DNA of 50,617 nucleotides from Maribacter sp. ACAM166 (GTDB taxonomy: Bacteria > Bacteroidota > Bacteroidia > Flavobacteriales > Flavobacteriaceae): NCBI RefSeq assembly GCF_005771495.1, contig NZ_VAUW01000031.1:1-50617 (forward strand), given 5' to 3'. A program made the position numbers and the translations under genes. Below, in pieces: positions 17,871-26,857 of the stretch (positions within the stretch are counted from its first letter, which is position 1; each line of letters begins with the position of its first letter). The notes below the pieces were generated by a model. The model saw only the letters and a program-made list of their open reading frames with translations. It did not search any database and had not been told where the DNA came from.

Positions 17871-19250
17871 ATGTTTTTTAAAATTAAAACATCCTTTTAT
17901 TGCGTAGTTACTACCGTAATATTTTCGTTAACGTCTGTCGCACAGACCTCTAGTTTGACTATTGTTGACAAACCTAATATACTGTTGATTTTTACTGATG
18001 ATCAAGGGTATCATGATGTATCGTATTATGGCACTAAGGACATTCGCACCCCGAATATCGACCAGATTTCATCATCGGGGATGCGTTTTGACAATTTCTA
18101 TGCAAATTGTCCAGTTTGCTCTCCAACAAGAGCGGCGTTACTTACCGGCCGATATCAAGATTATGTAGGTGTTCCAGGCGTTATTCGTACCAATCCAGAT
18201 AATAATTGGGGCTATTTAAATCCAAAAGCGACACTTTTGCCTCAAGAGCTTTCAATGGCAGGATATTCTACTGCCTTAATAGGAAAATGGCATTTGGGCC
18301 TTGAATCTCCGAATACTCCCATAGAACGTGGCTTCGGCTATTTTAAAGGTTGGCTAGGCGATATGATGGACGACTATTGGACACATCGTCGCCATGATAT
18401 CAACTATATGCGTCTTAACGGGCAGGTAATCGACCCGGTAGGACATGCAACAGACCTTTTTACCGATTGGTCAGTTGACTATATCAAGAGCCAAGCAGAC
18501 GATAATCGCCCCTTTTTTCTGTATCTAGCTTATAATGCGCCTCATTTTCCAGTACAACCTCCTAAAGAATGGCTTGATAAAGTGAGAAAAAGAGAGAAAG
18601 GAATCGATGAAACAAGAGCTAAGTTAATCGCCTTTATAGAGCATATGGATGACGGAATCGGAAAAGTGATACAAGCCTTAAAAGATAGTGGTCAATATGA
18701 AAATACTATCATTGTTTTTTCTAGTGATAACGGCGGTCATTTACCAAGCAAAGCAAATAACGGTCCCTTGCGGGATGGTAAACAAAGTATGTATGAAGGT
18801 GGTTTGAAAGTGCCAACAGCGATTAGCTGGCCTAGCAAAATAATGGGCGGTAGCGTTTCCGACAAAATGCAAATCTCAATGGATCTTTACCCAACGTTAC
18901 TTGAAATTGCAGGGTCGAAACCTAAGAATACGATAGAGGGGCAAAGTTTTTATTCCGAGTTGATAAACGAAAATCAATCAGATTACCTCGACCGATCTTT
19001 TTACTTTACAAGAAGGGAAGGAGGTACTAAATATGGCGGTCAAGCAATTTATGCACTTCGCAAGGGTGATTGGAAACTATTGCAAAACAGTCCTTATGAA
19101 AGTTATGAACTCTATAATTTAAAAAATGACCCTCAAGAACAACATAATCTTATTGATGAGCAACAAGATAAGTATGAAGAACTGAATGCTATTTTAATGC
19201 AGCACATCCAAAATAGCGGAAAAGTCCCTTGGCAAAAGGATAATGAGTAG
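17871..19250 (+). CDS. Secreted sulfatase (family S1), CSPTR active site
   Basis: 459 residues with a signal peptide (about 1-25, ending SVAQ). Motifs: NILLIFTDDQGYHD with Asp43-Asp44, the activation motif Cys83-Ser-Pro-Thr-Arg87 then AALLTGRYQ, GKWHLGLE, and FSSDNGGH. Thr in place of the usual Ser is a known variant. The sequence differs clearly from the two neighbouring CTPSR sulfatases, so it probably belongs to another S1 subfamily and removes a different sulfate. It begins 22 bp after the previous gene, in the same likely operon. Confidence 0.93.
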   Translation: MFFKIKTSFYCVVTTVIFSLTSVAQTSSLTIVDKPNILLIFTDDQGYHDVSYYGTKDIRTPNIDQISSSGMRFDNFYANCPVCSPTRAALLTGRYQDYVGVPGVIRTNPDNNWGYLNPKATLLPQELSMAGYSTALIGKWHLGLESPNTPIERGFGYFKGWLGDMMDDYWTHRRHDINYMRLNGQVIDPVGHATDLFTDWSVDYIKSQADDNRPFFLYLAYNAPHFPVQPPKEWLDKVRKREKGIDETRAKLIAFIEHMDDGIGKVIQALKDSGQYENTIIVFSSDNGGHLPSKANNGPLRDGKQSMYEGGLKVPTAISWPSKIMGGSVSDKMQISMDLYPTLLEIAGSKPKNTIEGQSFYSELINENQSDYLDRSFYFTRREGGTKYGGQAIYALRKGDWKLLQNSPYESYELYNLKNDPQEQHNLIDEQQDKYEELNAILMQHIQNSGKVPWQKDNE

Positions 19251-19604
19251 AAACTACAATAATCTATAAAAAATACCATAATTATTCAGCCACGAGTGTG
19301 AAACCAGTTTAAAACTAGTTGAGTTATAATTACAGTTTTTATAGTAAAGATAGCGTAAGAATTAAAGTAAGGCCTATCGTCAATTTGAATGATATAACTA
19401 GGTCAAATGCGGTAATCAATATAAGGATACAAGTGATTTCTGGTAAGTTTTTTAAAACGCAGAAATTACTACATAGTGGATTGTTTGGATAAGCACAAAT
19501 TGATAAAGCTTTGATAAAAGATTTAGTAAATAGAAATTGAGTTATACTGTTATTGCTGATACTTGAAATTTATAGGTGTGAAGGCAATTGTTTAGTTAGT
19601 TGTT
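19251..19604. other. Gap after the susC operon
   Basis: About 350 bp between two sulfatase genes. A 57-codon open stretch on the + strand (19318-19491, containing SKDSVRIKVRPIVNLND) has no start codon at its head and is closed by a stop before it. It may be the tail of a lost gene, but it was not recognised. Confidence 0.35.
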
Positions 19605-19638
19605 AAAGGTGTAGTGTAATATTTCACTGCACCTTTTT
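19605..19638 (+). terminator. Strong hairpin terminator or attenuator before the fourth sulfatase
   Basis: Arms AAAGGTGTAGTG and CACTGCACCTTTTT form a 12-position stem with one G-T pair, followed by Ts. It would end transcripts from the susC operon. It lies only about 42 bp before the next start codon, so it could also act as a leader attenuator if that gene is read from upstream. Confidence 0.75.
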
Positions 19639-19679
19639 AGTGGCATTATGTTAATCTCAATTATTAAAAAAGTAATACA

Positions 19680-21155
19680 ATGAAAAACAAAAAATTAAGT
19701 TTCATAAAACAGGCTCTATTTGTTGGGATGGTAATCTTAACATTTTCATGTAATGACCAAGATAAGGGAATCGCTGTTAATGAAACTTCAGCCGAAGATA
19801 AACCAATGAATTTTGTAATCATATTTGCGGATGACATGGGTTACGGCGATTTAGGTGTTTATGGACATCCCACAATTAACACCCCTAATCTAGATCGTAT
19901 GGCCTTTGAAGGTCAAAAATGGACAAATTTTTATGTGGGAGCAAGTGTATGTACCCCAAGTAGGGCTGCGCTGCTTACCGGCAGACTTCCTTTGAGAAGT
20001 GGTATGGCCAGTAATGTAGTCAGGGTATTACATCCTAATTCCAAAAATGGCTTACCAAAATCAGAAATCACAATTGCGGAGCAACTTAAAAAGGCAGGAT
20101 ATTCTACAGGAATGGTTGGGAAATGGCATTTAGGACACAAGCCCGAGTCCCTCCCAGTAAATCATGGCTTTGATTATTACTATGGTATACCCTATTCAAA
20201 TGATATGGATTTGACTAGAAAGCTAACTTCTTACGGTGATTATTGGAAACTTTGGACCGAAGAATATAAAGATTTAACTCCTGCCGATTTTAATGTTCCT
20301 ATGTATCGTGGCACAGAGATAATTGAACGCCCAGTTGATCAAAGCACAATGACGAAACGTTACACCGAAGAGACTACAAAATGGATTAGGGATAATAGAG
20401 AAAAGCCATTTTTCATGTATCTGGCCTATAATCTACCCCATGTTCCATTGTTTGCTTCAGACGAGTCAATGGGCAGAAGTGTACGAGGACTTTATGGTGA
20501 CGTTGTAGAAGAAATCGATGATAGTGTAGGTCAGATAATGGCAATGTTAGAGGAAGAAGGATTAGCAGAAAACACAATGGTTATATTTACCTCAGACAAT
20601 GGCCCTTGGCTTCCTACTGAAATTTCAGGTGGAAGTGCAGGTCTCTTGAGAAATGGAAAAGGATCTACTTGGGAAGGAGGATTTAGAGAACCAGGTATTT
20701 TTTGGTCTCCAGGAAATATTAATCCGAAAGTAGTTATGGAAATGGGTACAACAATGGATTTATTTACAACCTTTAGCTCTATTGCAGGAGTACCTGTACC
20801 TGATGACCGAATAATAGATGGAGTAGATTTAAGTCCTGTTTTGTTTGGTGAAGGCAAAAGTCCAAGGAAAGAATTATTTTACTATTTGGGAAGAGATTTA
20901 TTTGCTGCTAGGGTTGGAGCTTACAAAGCGCATATGATTACTCAAGAAGTATATGTTCAAGGAGCAAAACAAGTTTCACACAATCCTCCATTGTTATTTA
21001 ACGTGGAAGAAGATCCTTCGGAACGATTTAATATTGCGAATCAATATCCAGAACAAATACAAAAAATAATGAGAGTAGTTGAGTTGCATAAAGCCAATAT
21101 GAAAGCTGGCCCAGATTTATTGGGAGAACGAGGGCCCGAAAATTTAGTAGAATAA
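19680..21155 (+). CDS. Sulfatase (family S1), predicted lipoprotein
   Basis: 491 residues. The N-terminus carries a lipoprotein signal with Cys24 in ILTFSCND, so the enzyme is likely membrane-anchored, unlike the three other sulfatases here, which have ordinary signal peptides. Motifs: FVIIFADDMGYGDLG (Asp51-Asp52), Cys91-Thr-Pro-Ser-Arg95 then AALLTGRLP, GKWHLGH, NLPHVPLFAS and SDNGPWLP. It aligns closely along its length with the sulfatase at 16403-17848, so one arose by duplication. A terminator-like hairpin separates it from the susC operon. Confidence 0.94.
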   Translation: MKNKKLSFIKQALFVGMVILTFSCNDQDKGIAVNETSAEDKPMNFVIIFADDMGYGDLGVYGHPTINTPNLDRMAFEGQKWTNFYVGASVCTPSRAALLTGRLPLRSGMASNVVRVLHPNSKNGLPKSEITIAEQLKKAGYSTGMVGKWHLGHKPESLPVNHGFDYYYGIPYSNDMDLTRKLTSYGDYWKLWTEEYKDLTPADFNVPMYRGTEIIERPVDQSTMTKRYTEETTKWIRDNREKPFFMYLAYNLPHVPLFASDESMGRSVRGLYGDVVEEIDDSVGQIMAMLEEEGLAENTMVIFTSDNGPWLPTEISGGSAGLLRNGKGSTWEGGFREPGIFWSPGNINPKVVMEMGTTMDLFTTFSSIAGVPVPDDRIIDGVDLSPVLFGEGKSPRKELFYYLGRDLFAARVGAYKAHMITQEVYVQGAKQVSHNPPLLFNVEEDPSERFNIANQYPEQIQKIMRVVELHKANMKAGPDLLGERGPENLVE

Positions 21156-21318
21156 TCTATTTTTTTAATAATTGCTGGTTCAATAATAAAGTTAGTAAGT
21201 CCCTAACAAAAACTAAATTTCATTTCTATAACTATATCTTTAAACCAAATACTTGTAGGAAGGTTTTTGTAGTAATAACACTTTAATTACCTATGAAAGA
21301 ATAAATAAAAAGTAAATT

Positions 21319-22413
21319 ATGAACGGTAATAATATTGAGGAATTAGATGACCCTGTAATTGATGTAGAAGAAAGTGAAGAAGCTTCTTCACCTCAGATTT
21401 ATGGGATTTCCAGTTATGGCGCGGACTATGATGTGGATGGACTTGTCAAAAGATTGAAAAGAGGAGATATTTTTATTCCACCCTTTCAGAGAGACTATGT
21501 TTGGAATCAAGCTGAAGCCTCACGACTCGTTGAATCTTTATTGCTTGGCTTGCCAGTACCAGGTGTCTTTTTGGCTAAAGAAAGTGACTCTAACAAACTT
21601 TCAGTTATAGATGGTCAACAAAGGTTGAAATCTTTACTTTTTTTCTACGAAGGATTTTTCAACCCAAAGGAAGGTGACACAAAAAAAAGAGTTTTTAGGC
21701 TAAAAAATGTTCAAGAAAAATTTGAAGGCAAGACGTATGAAGAATTAGAAGAGGATGATAGAATTAATCTTGATGATTCCATTTTACACGCCACAATTAT
21801 AAAACAAGAAACCCCAACAGATGATAACACGAGTATATATCATGTTTTTGAGAGGCTAAACACAGGAGGCAGAAAACTTACACCACAAGAAATTAGATCA
21901 GCAATTTATATTGGTAAATTAAATGATTTGATTTCTGACTTGAATGATTATCCCTCTTGGAGAGAGTTATTTGGAAAGAAGAATAATAGACTAAAAGACC
22001 AAGAAATGATTCTACGCTTTTTCGCAATATATACTTCCCTTGACATCTATAGTAAGCCTTTGAAGGAGTTTCTGAATAAATTCAACGGGAGATACAGAAA
22101 CCCAACTGATGCGGAATTGGAAAGATTAGGGGCAATTTTTAAGCGAACCGCTGATATCATTTTTGAAAGAATTGGCAAAAATGCATTTAGACCTGATAGG
22201 GTTTTCAATGCAGCGGCTTTCGAAGTATTAATGGTAGGGATAGCTAAAAGGATTGATGATGATATCGACTTTGAGTCATTTGCTAATAACATAAATAGCC
22301 TATACAAAAATCAAGATTTTGTAGACTCAATAACACGTGCTACATCGGATGATAAGGTAGTTGCCGATAGACATCGATTGTTTAATGAATATATAAATCA
22401 ATATGTTCAATAA
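21319..22413 (+). CDS. DUF262-domain protein (GmrS/ParB-like nucleotidase fold)
   Basis: 364 residues. An acidic N-terminal tail (1-25) is followed by the DUF262 domain with PPFQRDYVW at 54-62, LLLGLPVPGVFLA, and the signature IDGQQR at 97-102. DUF262 has a ParB-like fold and in GmrSD-type enzymes binds or cleaves nucleotides. The C-terminal DUF1524 nuclease part with an HNH motif, found in full GmrSD proteins, is not visible, so this is the short form. Its last bases overlap the start of the next gene by 11 bp, which points to coupled translation and a joint function. Short DUF262 proteins paired with HEPN proteins are known in defence and toxin gene surveys. Confidence 0.9.
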   Translation: MNGNNIEELDDPVIDVEESEEASSPQIYGISSYGADYDVDGLVKRLKRGDIFIPPFQRDYVWNQAEASRLVESLLLGLPVPGVFLAKESDSNKLSVIDGQQRLKSLLFFYEGFFNPKEGDTKKRVFRLKNVQEKFEGKTYEELEEDDRINLDDSILHATIIKQETPTDDNTSIYHVFERLNTGGRKLTPQEIRSAIYIGKLNDLISDLNDYPSWRELFGKKNNRLKDQEMILRFFAIYTSLDIYSKPLKEFLNKFNGRYRNPTDAELERLGAIFKRTADIIFERIGKNAFRPDRVFNAAAFEVLMVGIAKRIDDDIDFESFANNINSLYKNQDFVDSITRATSDDKVVADRHRLFNEYINQYVQ

Positions 22414-22891
22414 TTCCGAGCTTAACATCCAATACAATCGAATTCAGCAATTAATAGTAAAAGCAAAAGAATTCGAGCCTGATGATGAATTAAGGTCACA
22501 TCTCACAAAATATATCTGCGTGCTTTGCTCAGGATTTATTGAGAATTCGGTTTTTCATGCATTTAGCGATATTGCAGAAAATAGTTGCGACTCTTCAGTT
22601 GTTTTGACATATGCAAAGTCCCAACTATTTAAAATCCAAAATGCTAATAGCGAAAAAATTCGAGCTTTAGCCAAATCCTTCAATCCCGAATGGCATGACG
22701 TAATAAGAGATTACATGCAAGAAGAAAATAGAGGTGCTGCAATTAATTACATTCTCAAGGACAGACACAATATTGCACATGGACGAGATTCAGATATTAC
22801 TATTATCAAACTTGAGGATTATCTAAATAAAACAGTCGAGGTTATCCAATATATTGAAAACGAATTAAATGCAAATGAAGCCAGTGCCTGA
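22403..22891 (+). CDS. HEPN-domain protein, probable RNase partner of DUF262
   Basis: 162 residues, all predicted helical. It carries the HEPN signature R-x4-H as RHNIAH at 121-126, within KDRHNIAHGRDSD, near the end of the domain. HEPN proteins are commonly metal-independent RNases or RNA binders in toxin-antitoxin and anti-phage systems. The layout, with the motif late in the chain and a DUF262 gene directly upstream, fits the MAE_28990/MAE_18760-like HEPN group. Family membership is from motif and context; RNase activity has not been shown for this protein. Confidence 0.75.
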   Translation: MFNNSELNIQYNRIQQLIVKAKEFEPDDELRSHLTKYICVLCSGFIENSVFHAFSDIAENSCDSSVVLTYAKSQLFKIQNANSEKIRALAKSFNPEWHDVIRDYMQEENRGAAINYILKDRHNIAHGRDSDITIIKLEDYLNKTVEVIQYIENELNANEASA

Positions 22892-22915
22892 CAACACCTC
22901 CTATGAAAAGCCTTA

Positions 22916-22979
22916 GTCCAGTTCTTTAAAGTTAATTTAAACAGCTAACACGCTCGTCCAGTTAAATATAGTAAGTCCA
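22916..22979 (-). repeat. Relic of the IS3 orfA-side end
   Basis: About 60 bp match the orfA-side end of the IS at 42634-43918 (positions 43856-43918), with an 11-bp internal deletion. The end AAGTCCA is kept. No transposase sequence of this IS remains beside it. It is a footprint of an old insertion. Confidence 0.8.
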
Positions 22980-22981
22980 GT

Positions 22982-23157
22982 GCACATAAGGTCATGCTCA
23001 TGGTCGCGATTGCCTTCAATCTAAAAAAGTATTTTAAGAAAGGGGGAAGGAAACCCTCCCTTGATAATTTCAGGACGGTTATGGATGCCTTCCAAGGCTA
23101 CCTGACCATTATTCGCCAACAGATTCGATCAAGACCGGTTCTCCTAAAGCCTCTGTA
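22982..23157 (+). pseudogene. DDE transposase C-terminal remnant (IS1182-like or related)
   Basis: A frame of 58 codons without a start reads HKVMLMVAIAFNLKKYFKK, followed by a basic tail ending RPVLLKPL and a stop. The pattern of a hydrophobic helix followed by NLKKYF is typical of the C-terminus of IS1182/IS4-like transposases in Bacteroidota. The rest of the gene is missing, cut at the IS3 relic. Confidence 0.6.
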
Positions 23158-23377
23158 AAAACAGCCTAGTTGAGTCAATCTCTTGTGCGTAGACCACGTC
23201 CGTTTCTTTAACTAAATTATAATTTACTGACAAAGAAACCCTTACAAAAAGCTTAACATATAAAAGAATTGAATCTCCGTTCTTATCAAATACGCTGTAA
23301 TTATCACCCATGCAAAACCTCTTTTTTTATTAGCAAATAAAACAACTGTATTTTTACACCTGATTAAATGTGTTTCC
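23158..23377. other. Gap before the membrane AraC regulator
   Basis: 220 bp with no gene seen. It probably carries the promoter of the regulator that follows. Confidence 0.4.
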
Positions 23378-24496
23378 ATGAATTTGTTGGATGTTTCTCC
23401 TATACTTAGTTCAATACTCGGATTACTCTTGGGTATTTTTATACTATCAAGAAAATCAGGCCTAGGCAATGATAAAAAAATAAGGCTGGTATTGAGTGTA
23501 CTGGTGTTTTTATATGCCTATACATCCTTCGATTATTATTTATCTCTCAAACTTGATATAAACAGTCTATATTCGGGTGGTTCGTACCTATTATACCATA
23601 TTATTGGTCCCCTATTCTACTATTTTATTTTACTATTTACAAAAACAGCGGTAAATCTTAAAAAATGGATTTTTCTATTAATAGGATATACCCTTATCCG
23701 TTGGGCTCTTTTTCTACCTATCTTAGAGTATGACACTGTCAACGAGATAATTGCATCTGCCGATAACTATGGTATTTGGTTTTGGATAGAACTAGAATAT
23801 CTTGTAGTCACTATCATAAATATTTTTTTATTGGTATTGGGATATATAAAATTGGAAAGAGCCCCGCTTTTTCTAGTTTTGGATAGATTGCAGCAACTAA
23901 ATTATCAGTGGATCAAAATATTGATACTATTATTTATTGTGTTACAATTTGCAAGTGGGTTCAATACGGTTCTAAACACTGATAGCCTTGCGTCCCTTGA
24001 ATTTTATATGAAGACCGAAACGCTTTTGTTATCCATTTTCTTTTTTATTTTCGCGTATTCGATTATGCATTTACCCGTTTTTGCGTTTACAGGTTCTTTT
24101 GATGATTTACCTCAAGCTACAAAGAAAAAGTATGCGAAGTCATCTCTGTCTGATTCTTTTGATCTGTTCAAAAAAATTGAAGAAAGCGTCAGGGAAGAAC
24201 AGCTGTATCTTGATTTTGACATTAAGCTGAACACCCTCGCAGACAAACTCAATAATTCTGTACATCATATATCACAGGCTATTAATGAAAATACCCAAAT
24301 GAGCTTTCCCGATTATATCAATCAATATAGAATTGAAGTTGCGAAAACGAAGCTTCTCGAACCTACGCCAGATACAATTTATTCAATTTCTTTAGATGTA
24401 GGTTTTAATAGTAAAGCTGCTTTCTATACGGCATTCAAAAAAAGTGCACAAATGACTCCTACCGAATTTAAAAAACTTCACAACGCTGAGGATTAG
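23378..24496 (+). CDS. AraC-family regulator with N-terminal multi-pass membrane domain
   Basis: 372 residues. The first 235 or so contain about seven hydrophobic helices (for example PILSSILGLLLGIFIL and LIGYTLIRWALFLPIL). The C-terminal 100 form an AraC-type DNA-binding domain with SFPDYINQYRIEVAK and SISLDVGFNSKAAFYTAFKK. Such 7TM-HTH proteins in Bacteroidota are thought to sense envelope or extracellular signals and regulate nearby genes directly. A terminator follows, then an outer membrane protein and a DUF418 gene, which are possible targets. The ligand is unknown. Confidence 0.88.
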   Translation: MNLLDVSPILSSILGLLLGIFILSRKSGLGNDKKIRLVLSVLVFLYAYTSFDYYLSLKLDINSLYSGGSYLLYHIIGPLFYYFILLFTKTAVNLKKWIFLLIGYTLIRWALFLPILEYDTVNEIIASADNYGIWFWIELEYLVVTIINIFLLVLGYIKLERAPLFLVLDRLQQLNYQWIKILILLFIVLQFASGFNTVLNTDSLASLEFYMKTETLLLSIFFFIFAYSIMHLPVFAFTGSFDDLPQATKKKYAKSSLSDSFDLFKKIEESVREEQLYLDFDIKLNTLADKLNNSVHHISQAINENTQMSFPDYINQYRIEVAKTKLLEPTPDTIYSISLDVGFNSKAAFYTAFKKSAQMTPTEFKKLHNAED

Positions 24497-24530
24497 CGTA
24501 AATACTGGATTATCAGATTACAATAACAAA

Positions 24531-24569
24531 AAAAAAGTGTCTTCCCGATAAATGAAGACACTTTTTTTT
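24531..24569. terminator. Strong bidirectional hairpin terminator
   Basis: Arms AAAAAAGTGTCTTC and GAAGACACTTTTTT form a perfect 14-bp stem with a 9-nt loop, and T-runs arise in both directions. It ends the AraC regulator transcript 35 bp after its stop codon. Confidence 0.9.
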
Positions 24570-24612
24570 GTTTGGTATTATAGGGAAGAACGCTTAATTA
24601 CACATCCCAAAA

Positions 24613-24620
24613 TACATTTG
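24613..24620 (+). promoter_or_regulatory. Candidate -7 box for the beta-barrel protein gene
   Basis: TACATTTG matches the Bacteroidota TAnnTTTG box and lies 46 bp before the start codon at 24666, after the terminator. No clear -33 TTG is visible. Confidence 0.45.
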
Positions 24621-24665
24621 TCTCATAAATATAAATCATTTATAATAATTTAAAAAAGAAAAATT

Positions 24666-25229
24666 ATGATTGCATTAAAAACTACTACTCTGATAATATC
24701 CTTGATATTGGTCGGAATCTTTACAAGTATTGCACAGTCCAATGACAGCTCCAATTTAGAATTCGGGGTTAAAGCTGGGGTAAATCTCTCGAATTTAAAA
24801 AATGCCGACGGAAAGCGTAAAATAGGTCCTTTAGGTGGAATTTTTACAGAATACAGATTTGCTGAAAAAGTATCGATTCGTTCGGAAGCTATGTTTTCCA
24901 TACAGGGAGCTAAGAAAGAAGAAAGTTTTGAAACTATAAAGTTAAACTATGTAAACCTTCTTCCTGCACTTGTGAAATTTTATCCAGTTGAAAAAATAAG
25001 TATTGAGGCAGGACCTTATGTTGGACTGCTTTTAAGCAAAAAGGACAATAACCCGTCTAAATTGGATTATCGAAAAATGGATTTTGGTGCAGTCTTAGGT
25101 CTAGGGTATCGCGTTGTCGATAATGTAGAAATAGGGTTGCGCTATTCTTACGGTGTGTTAGATATTACTAAAACTACCGGGAAAATTAAAAACAGAACCT
25201 TCCAATTGGCACTTTCTTACAACTTTTAA
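24666..25229 (+). CDS. Outer membrane beta-barrel protein, porin/PorT-like
   Basis: 187 residues with a signal peptide (about 1-24, ending SIAQ). The mature part starts LEFGVKAGVNLSNL and alternates short beta strands ending in an aromatic residue (LALSYNF). This is the pattern of the small outer membrane beta-barrel family (OMP_b-brl_2) very common in Bacteroidota. No specific transport role can be assigned. It lies between a terminator and a DUF418 gene. Confidence 0.85.
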   Translation: MIALKTTTLIISLILVGIFTSIAQSNDSSNLEFGVKAGVNLSNLKNADGKRKIGPLGGIFTEYRFAEKVSIRSEAMFSIQGAKKEESFETIKLNYVNLLPALVKFYPVEKISIEAGPYVGLLLSKKDNNPSKLDYRKMDFGAVLGLGYRVVDNVEIGLRYSYGVLDITKTTGKIKNRTFQLALSYNF

Positions 25230-25322
25230 AAGTTAGGCTAACAAAGTCAACAATCAATACTTGAGCGGCCTCTAAGCCGATAGTAACATTCATCAAATCT
25301 ATCACCAATGTACCTGTATTAT

Positions 25323-26450
25323 ATGTTCGAAAGTAAACAACGAATCGAAGGGTATGATGTTGCCAGAGCTTTGGCCTTATTTATTATGATCACCGTCAAC
25401 TTTAATTTGAGTCTGGCGAGGCTAAATGATGATGGGTTATTGTCCAGGGTTTTAGACCAGTTGCAAGGCAAAGGAGCCGCTCTTTTTATTGTATTGGCTG
25501 GTGTTGGAATTTCCTTGTTGGTCAAGACTAATTTATTTTATTACGATAAAATAAGGCTATGGCAAAAACAAAGAATAATACTGAAACAGGGTGCGTTCTT
25601 ATTTGTGTTCGGATTGATCTACCTGCCTTTATGGCCTACTGATATTCTACATAATTATGGTTTTTTTATTTCCATCGGTGCCTTATTGATTTCAATACGC
25701 TCGAAAAGTCTATGGATAATCATAGTTCTTTTAATCGCCGTTTATCCACTTATTCTGGGTTATGTGGATTTGGAAACTGGCTGGAATTGGAACATTAAAC
25801 AGTATACTAGTTTTTGGACCTTCAAAGGTTTTCTCCAGAATTTAATAGTGAATAGTTTTTATCCTGTGGTGCCTTGGGTCGCTTTCGTACTAGCAGGTAT
25901 ATGGCTCGGTAGGCAAAATATAGCAAACAAAAATAACAGAAATCTAATCCTATTATTATCCATAACCATATTTTTATTGGTTCAGATGAGTTCTTTTAGG
26001 CTTGCTTACATCGCTCTGCACTATACTACTATGCCGGTTGAAGATGTAATAGCTATCTGGGGAACAGAATCATTCCCACCGATGCCATTATTTATGATTT
26101 CAGGTATAAGCTGGTCTTTTACAATAATTCTACTATGCGTCTGGATTACTGAAAAAATGAATACTAGACACGGATTATCAATTATCGCAAAAACGGGTCA
26201 AATGGTATTTATTCACTACATACTCCACGTAGTTTTGGGCATACTAAGTGTATACCTGCTTTTTGGTAAAAACAACTTAAATACAGAGGTTGCTTTTCTG
26301 TATGCCATAGATTTCTGTATCGTTTCGATAATCTTTTCCATGTTATGGAGCCAGAGATTTACAAAAGGCCCTATATCAATATTAATAAGGTTAATAAGCA
26401 AATTAAAAATTACCAAAACAGTTTATAATGAAAATGATAAAAAATTATAA
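25323..26450 (+). CDS. DUF418-like multi-pass membrane protein
   Basis: About 375 residues starting at the ATG at 25323, chosen because it aligns with the start of the paralogue at 28914; an ATG at 25308 is also in frame. It begins KQRIEGYDVARALALFIMI, has about ten hydrophobic helices, and ends with the DUF418-type motif of a Trp-x-x-Arg helix then KGPISILIR. Members resemble acyltransferase-like integral membrane proteins (DUF1624/DUF418), but no activity is proven. Its end overlaps the next gene by 23 bp. Confidence 0.8.
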   Translation: MFESKQRIEGYDVARALALFIMITVNFNLSLARLNDDGLLSRVLDQLQGKGAALFIVLAGVGISLLVKTNLFYYDKIRLWQKQRIILKQGAFLFVFGLIYLPLWPTDILHNYGFFISIGALLISIRSKSLWIIIVLLIAVYPLILGYVDLETGWNWNIKQYTSFWTFKGFLQNLIVNSFYPVVPWVAFVLAGIWLGRQNIANKNNRNLILLLSITIFLLVQMSSFRLAYIALHYTTMPVEDVIAIWGTESFPPMPLFMISGISWSFTIILLCVWITEKMNTRHGLSIIAKTGQMVFIHYILHVVLGILSVYLLFGKNNLNTEVAFLYAIDFCIVSIIFSMLWSQRFTKGPISILIRLISKLKITKTVYNENDKKL

Positions 26451-26850
26451 GGGTTTAAAGAATAGTATAAAGACAGTATGCATAACAAGCCTATTGATAA
26501 TCGCTGTCAGTAGCAATGTATTTGGACAGGAAGATAAGACAAATATGCTATTCAATACGTGGTATTTAGATACCTATAAAATCGAAGGTACGGAGTATCC
26601 GCCCAACAAAAAGGAAAAAGACGATTACATCCTTTTTAAAGAAGACATGACTTTTATTTCAAAATCAGAAGGTAAAGAAGAAGAAGGAACTTACATCCTA
26701 AATATAAACGGTGCTTATGTAGTAATGAGCGATAAATATGATGAAAATATAAAAGCATACATCATTTCAATTTCAAAGAACTCTTTAATACTTAAGTATG
26801 ATATTAATGAAATCATGGATGTCGAAGTGCATTATTATAAGCCTATTTAA
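26428..26850 (+). CDS. Small secreted lipocalin-like protein
   Basis: 140 residues with a signal peptide (about 1-33, ending NVFGQ). The body, with NMLFNTWYLDTYKIEG and repeated beta strands such as EGTYILN, resembles lipocalin-like proteins of Bacteroidota, where a WxL-type start and a GTY strand are usual. No ligand is evident. It overlaps the DUF418 gene by 23 bp and is followed after 7 bp by another secreted protein gene, so the three are probably one operon. Confidence 0.65.
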   Translation: MKMIKNYKGLKNSIKTVCITSLLIIAVSSNVFGQEDKTNMLFNTWYLDTYKIEGTEYPPNKKEKDDYILFKEDMTFISKSEGKEEEGTYILNINGAYVVMSDKYDENIKAYIISISKNSLILKYDINEIMDVEVHYYKPI

Positions 26851-26857
26851 TAAATGA

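Noticed and set aside
21319..22413. Full GmrSD type IV restriction enzyme
   Set aside because: The protein is short, and no DUF1524 domain or HNH motif is visible in it or in the partner gene.
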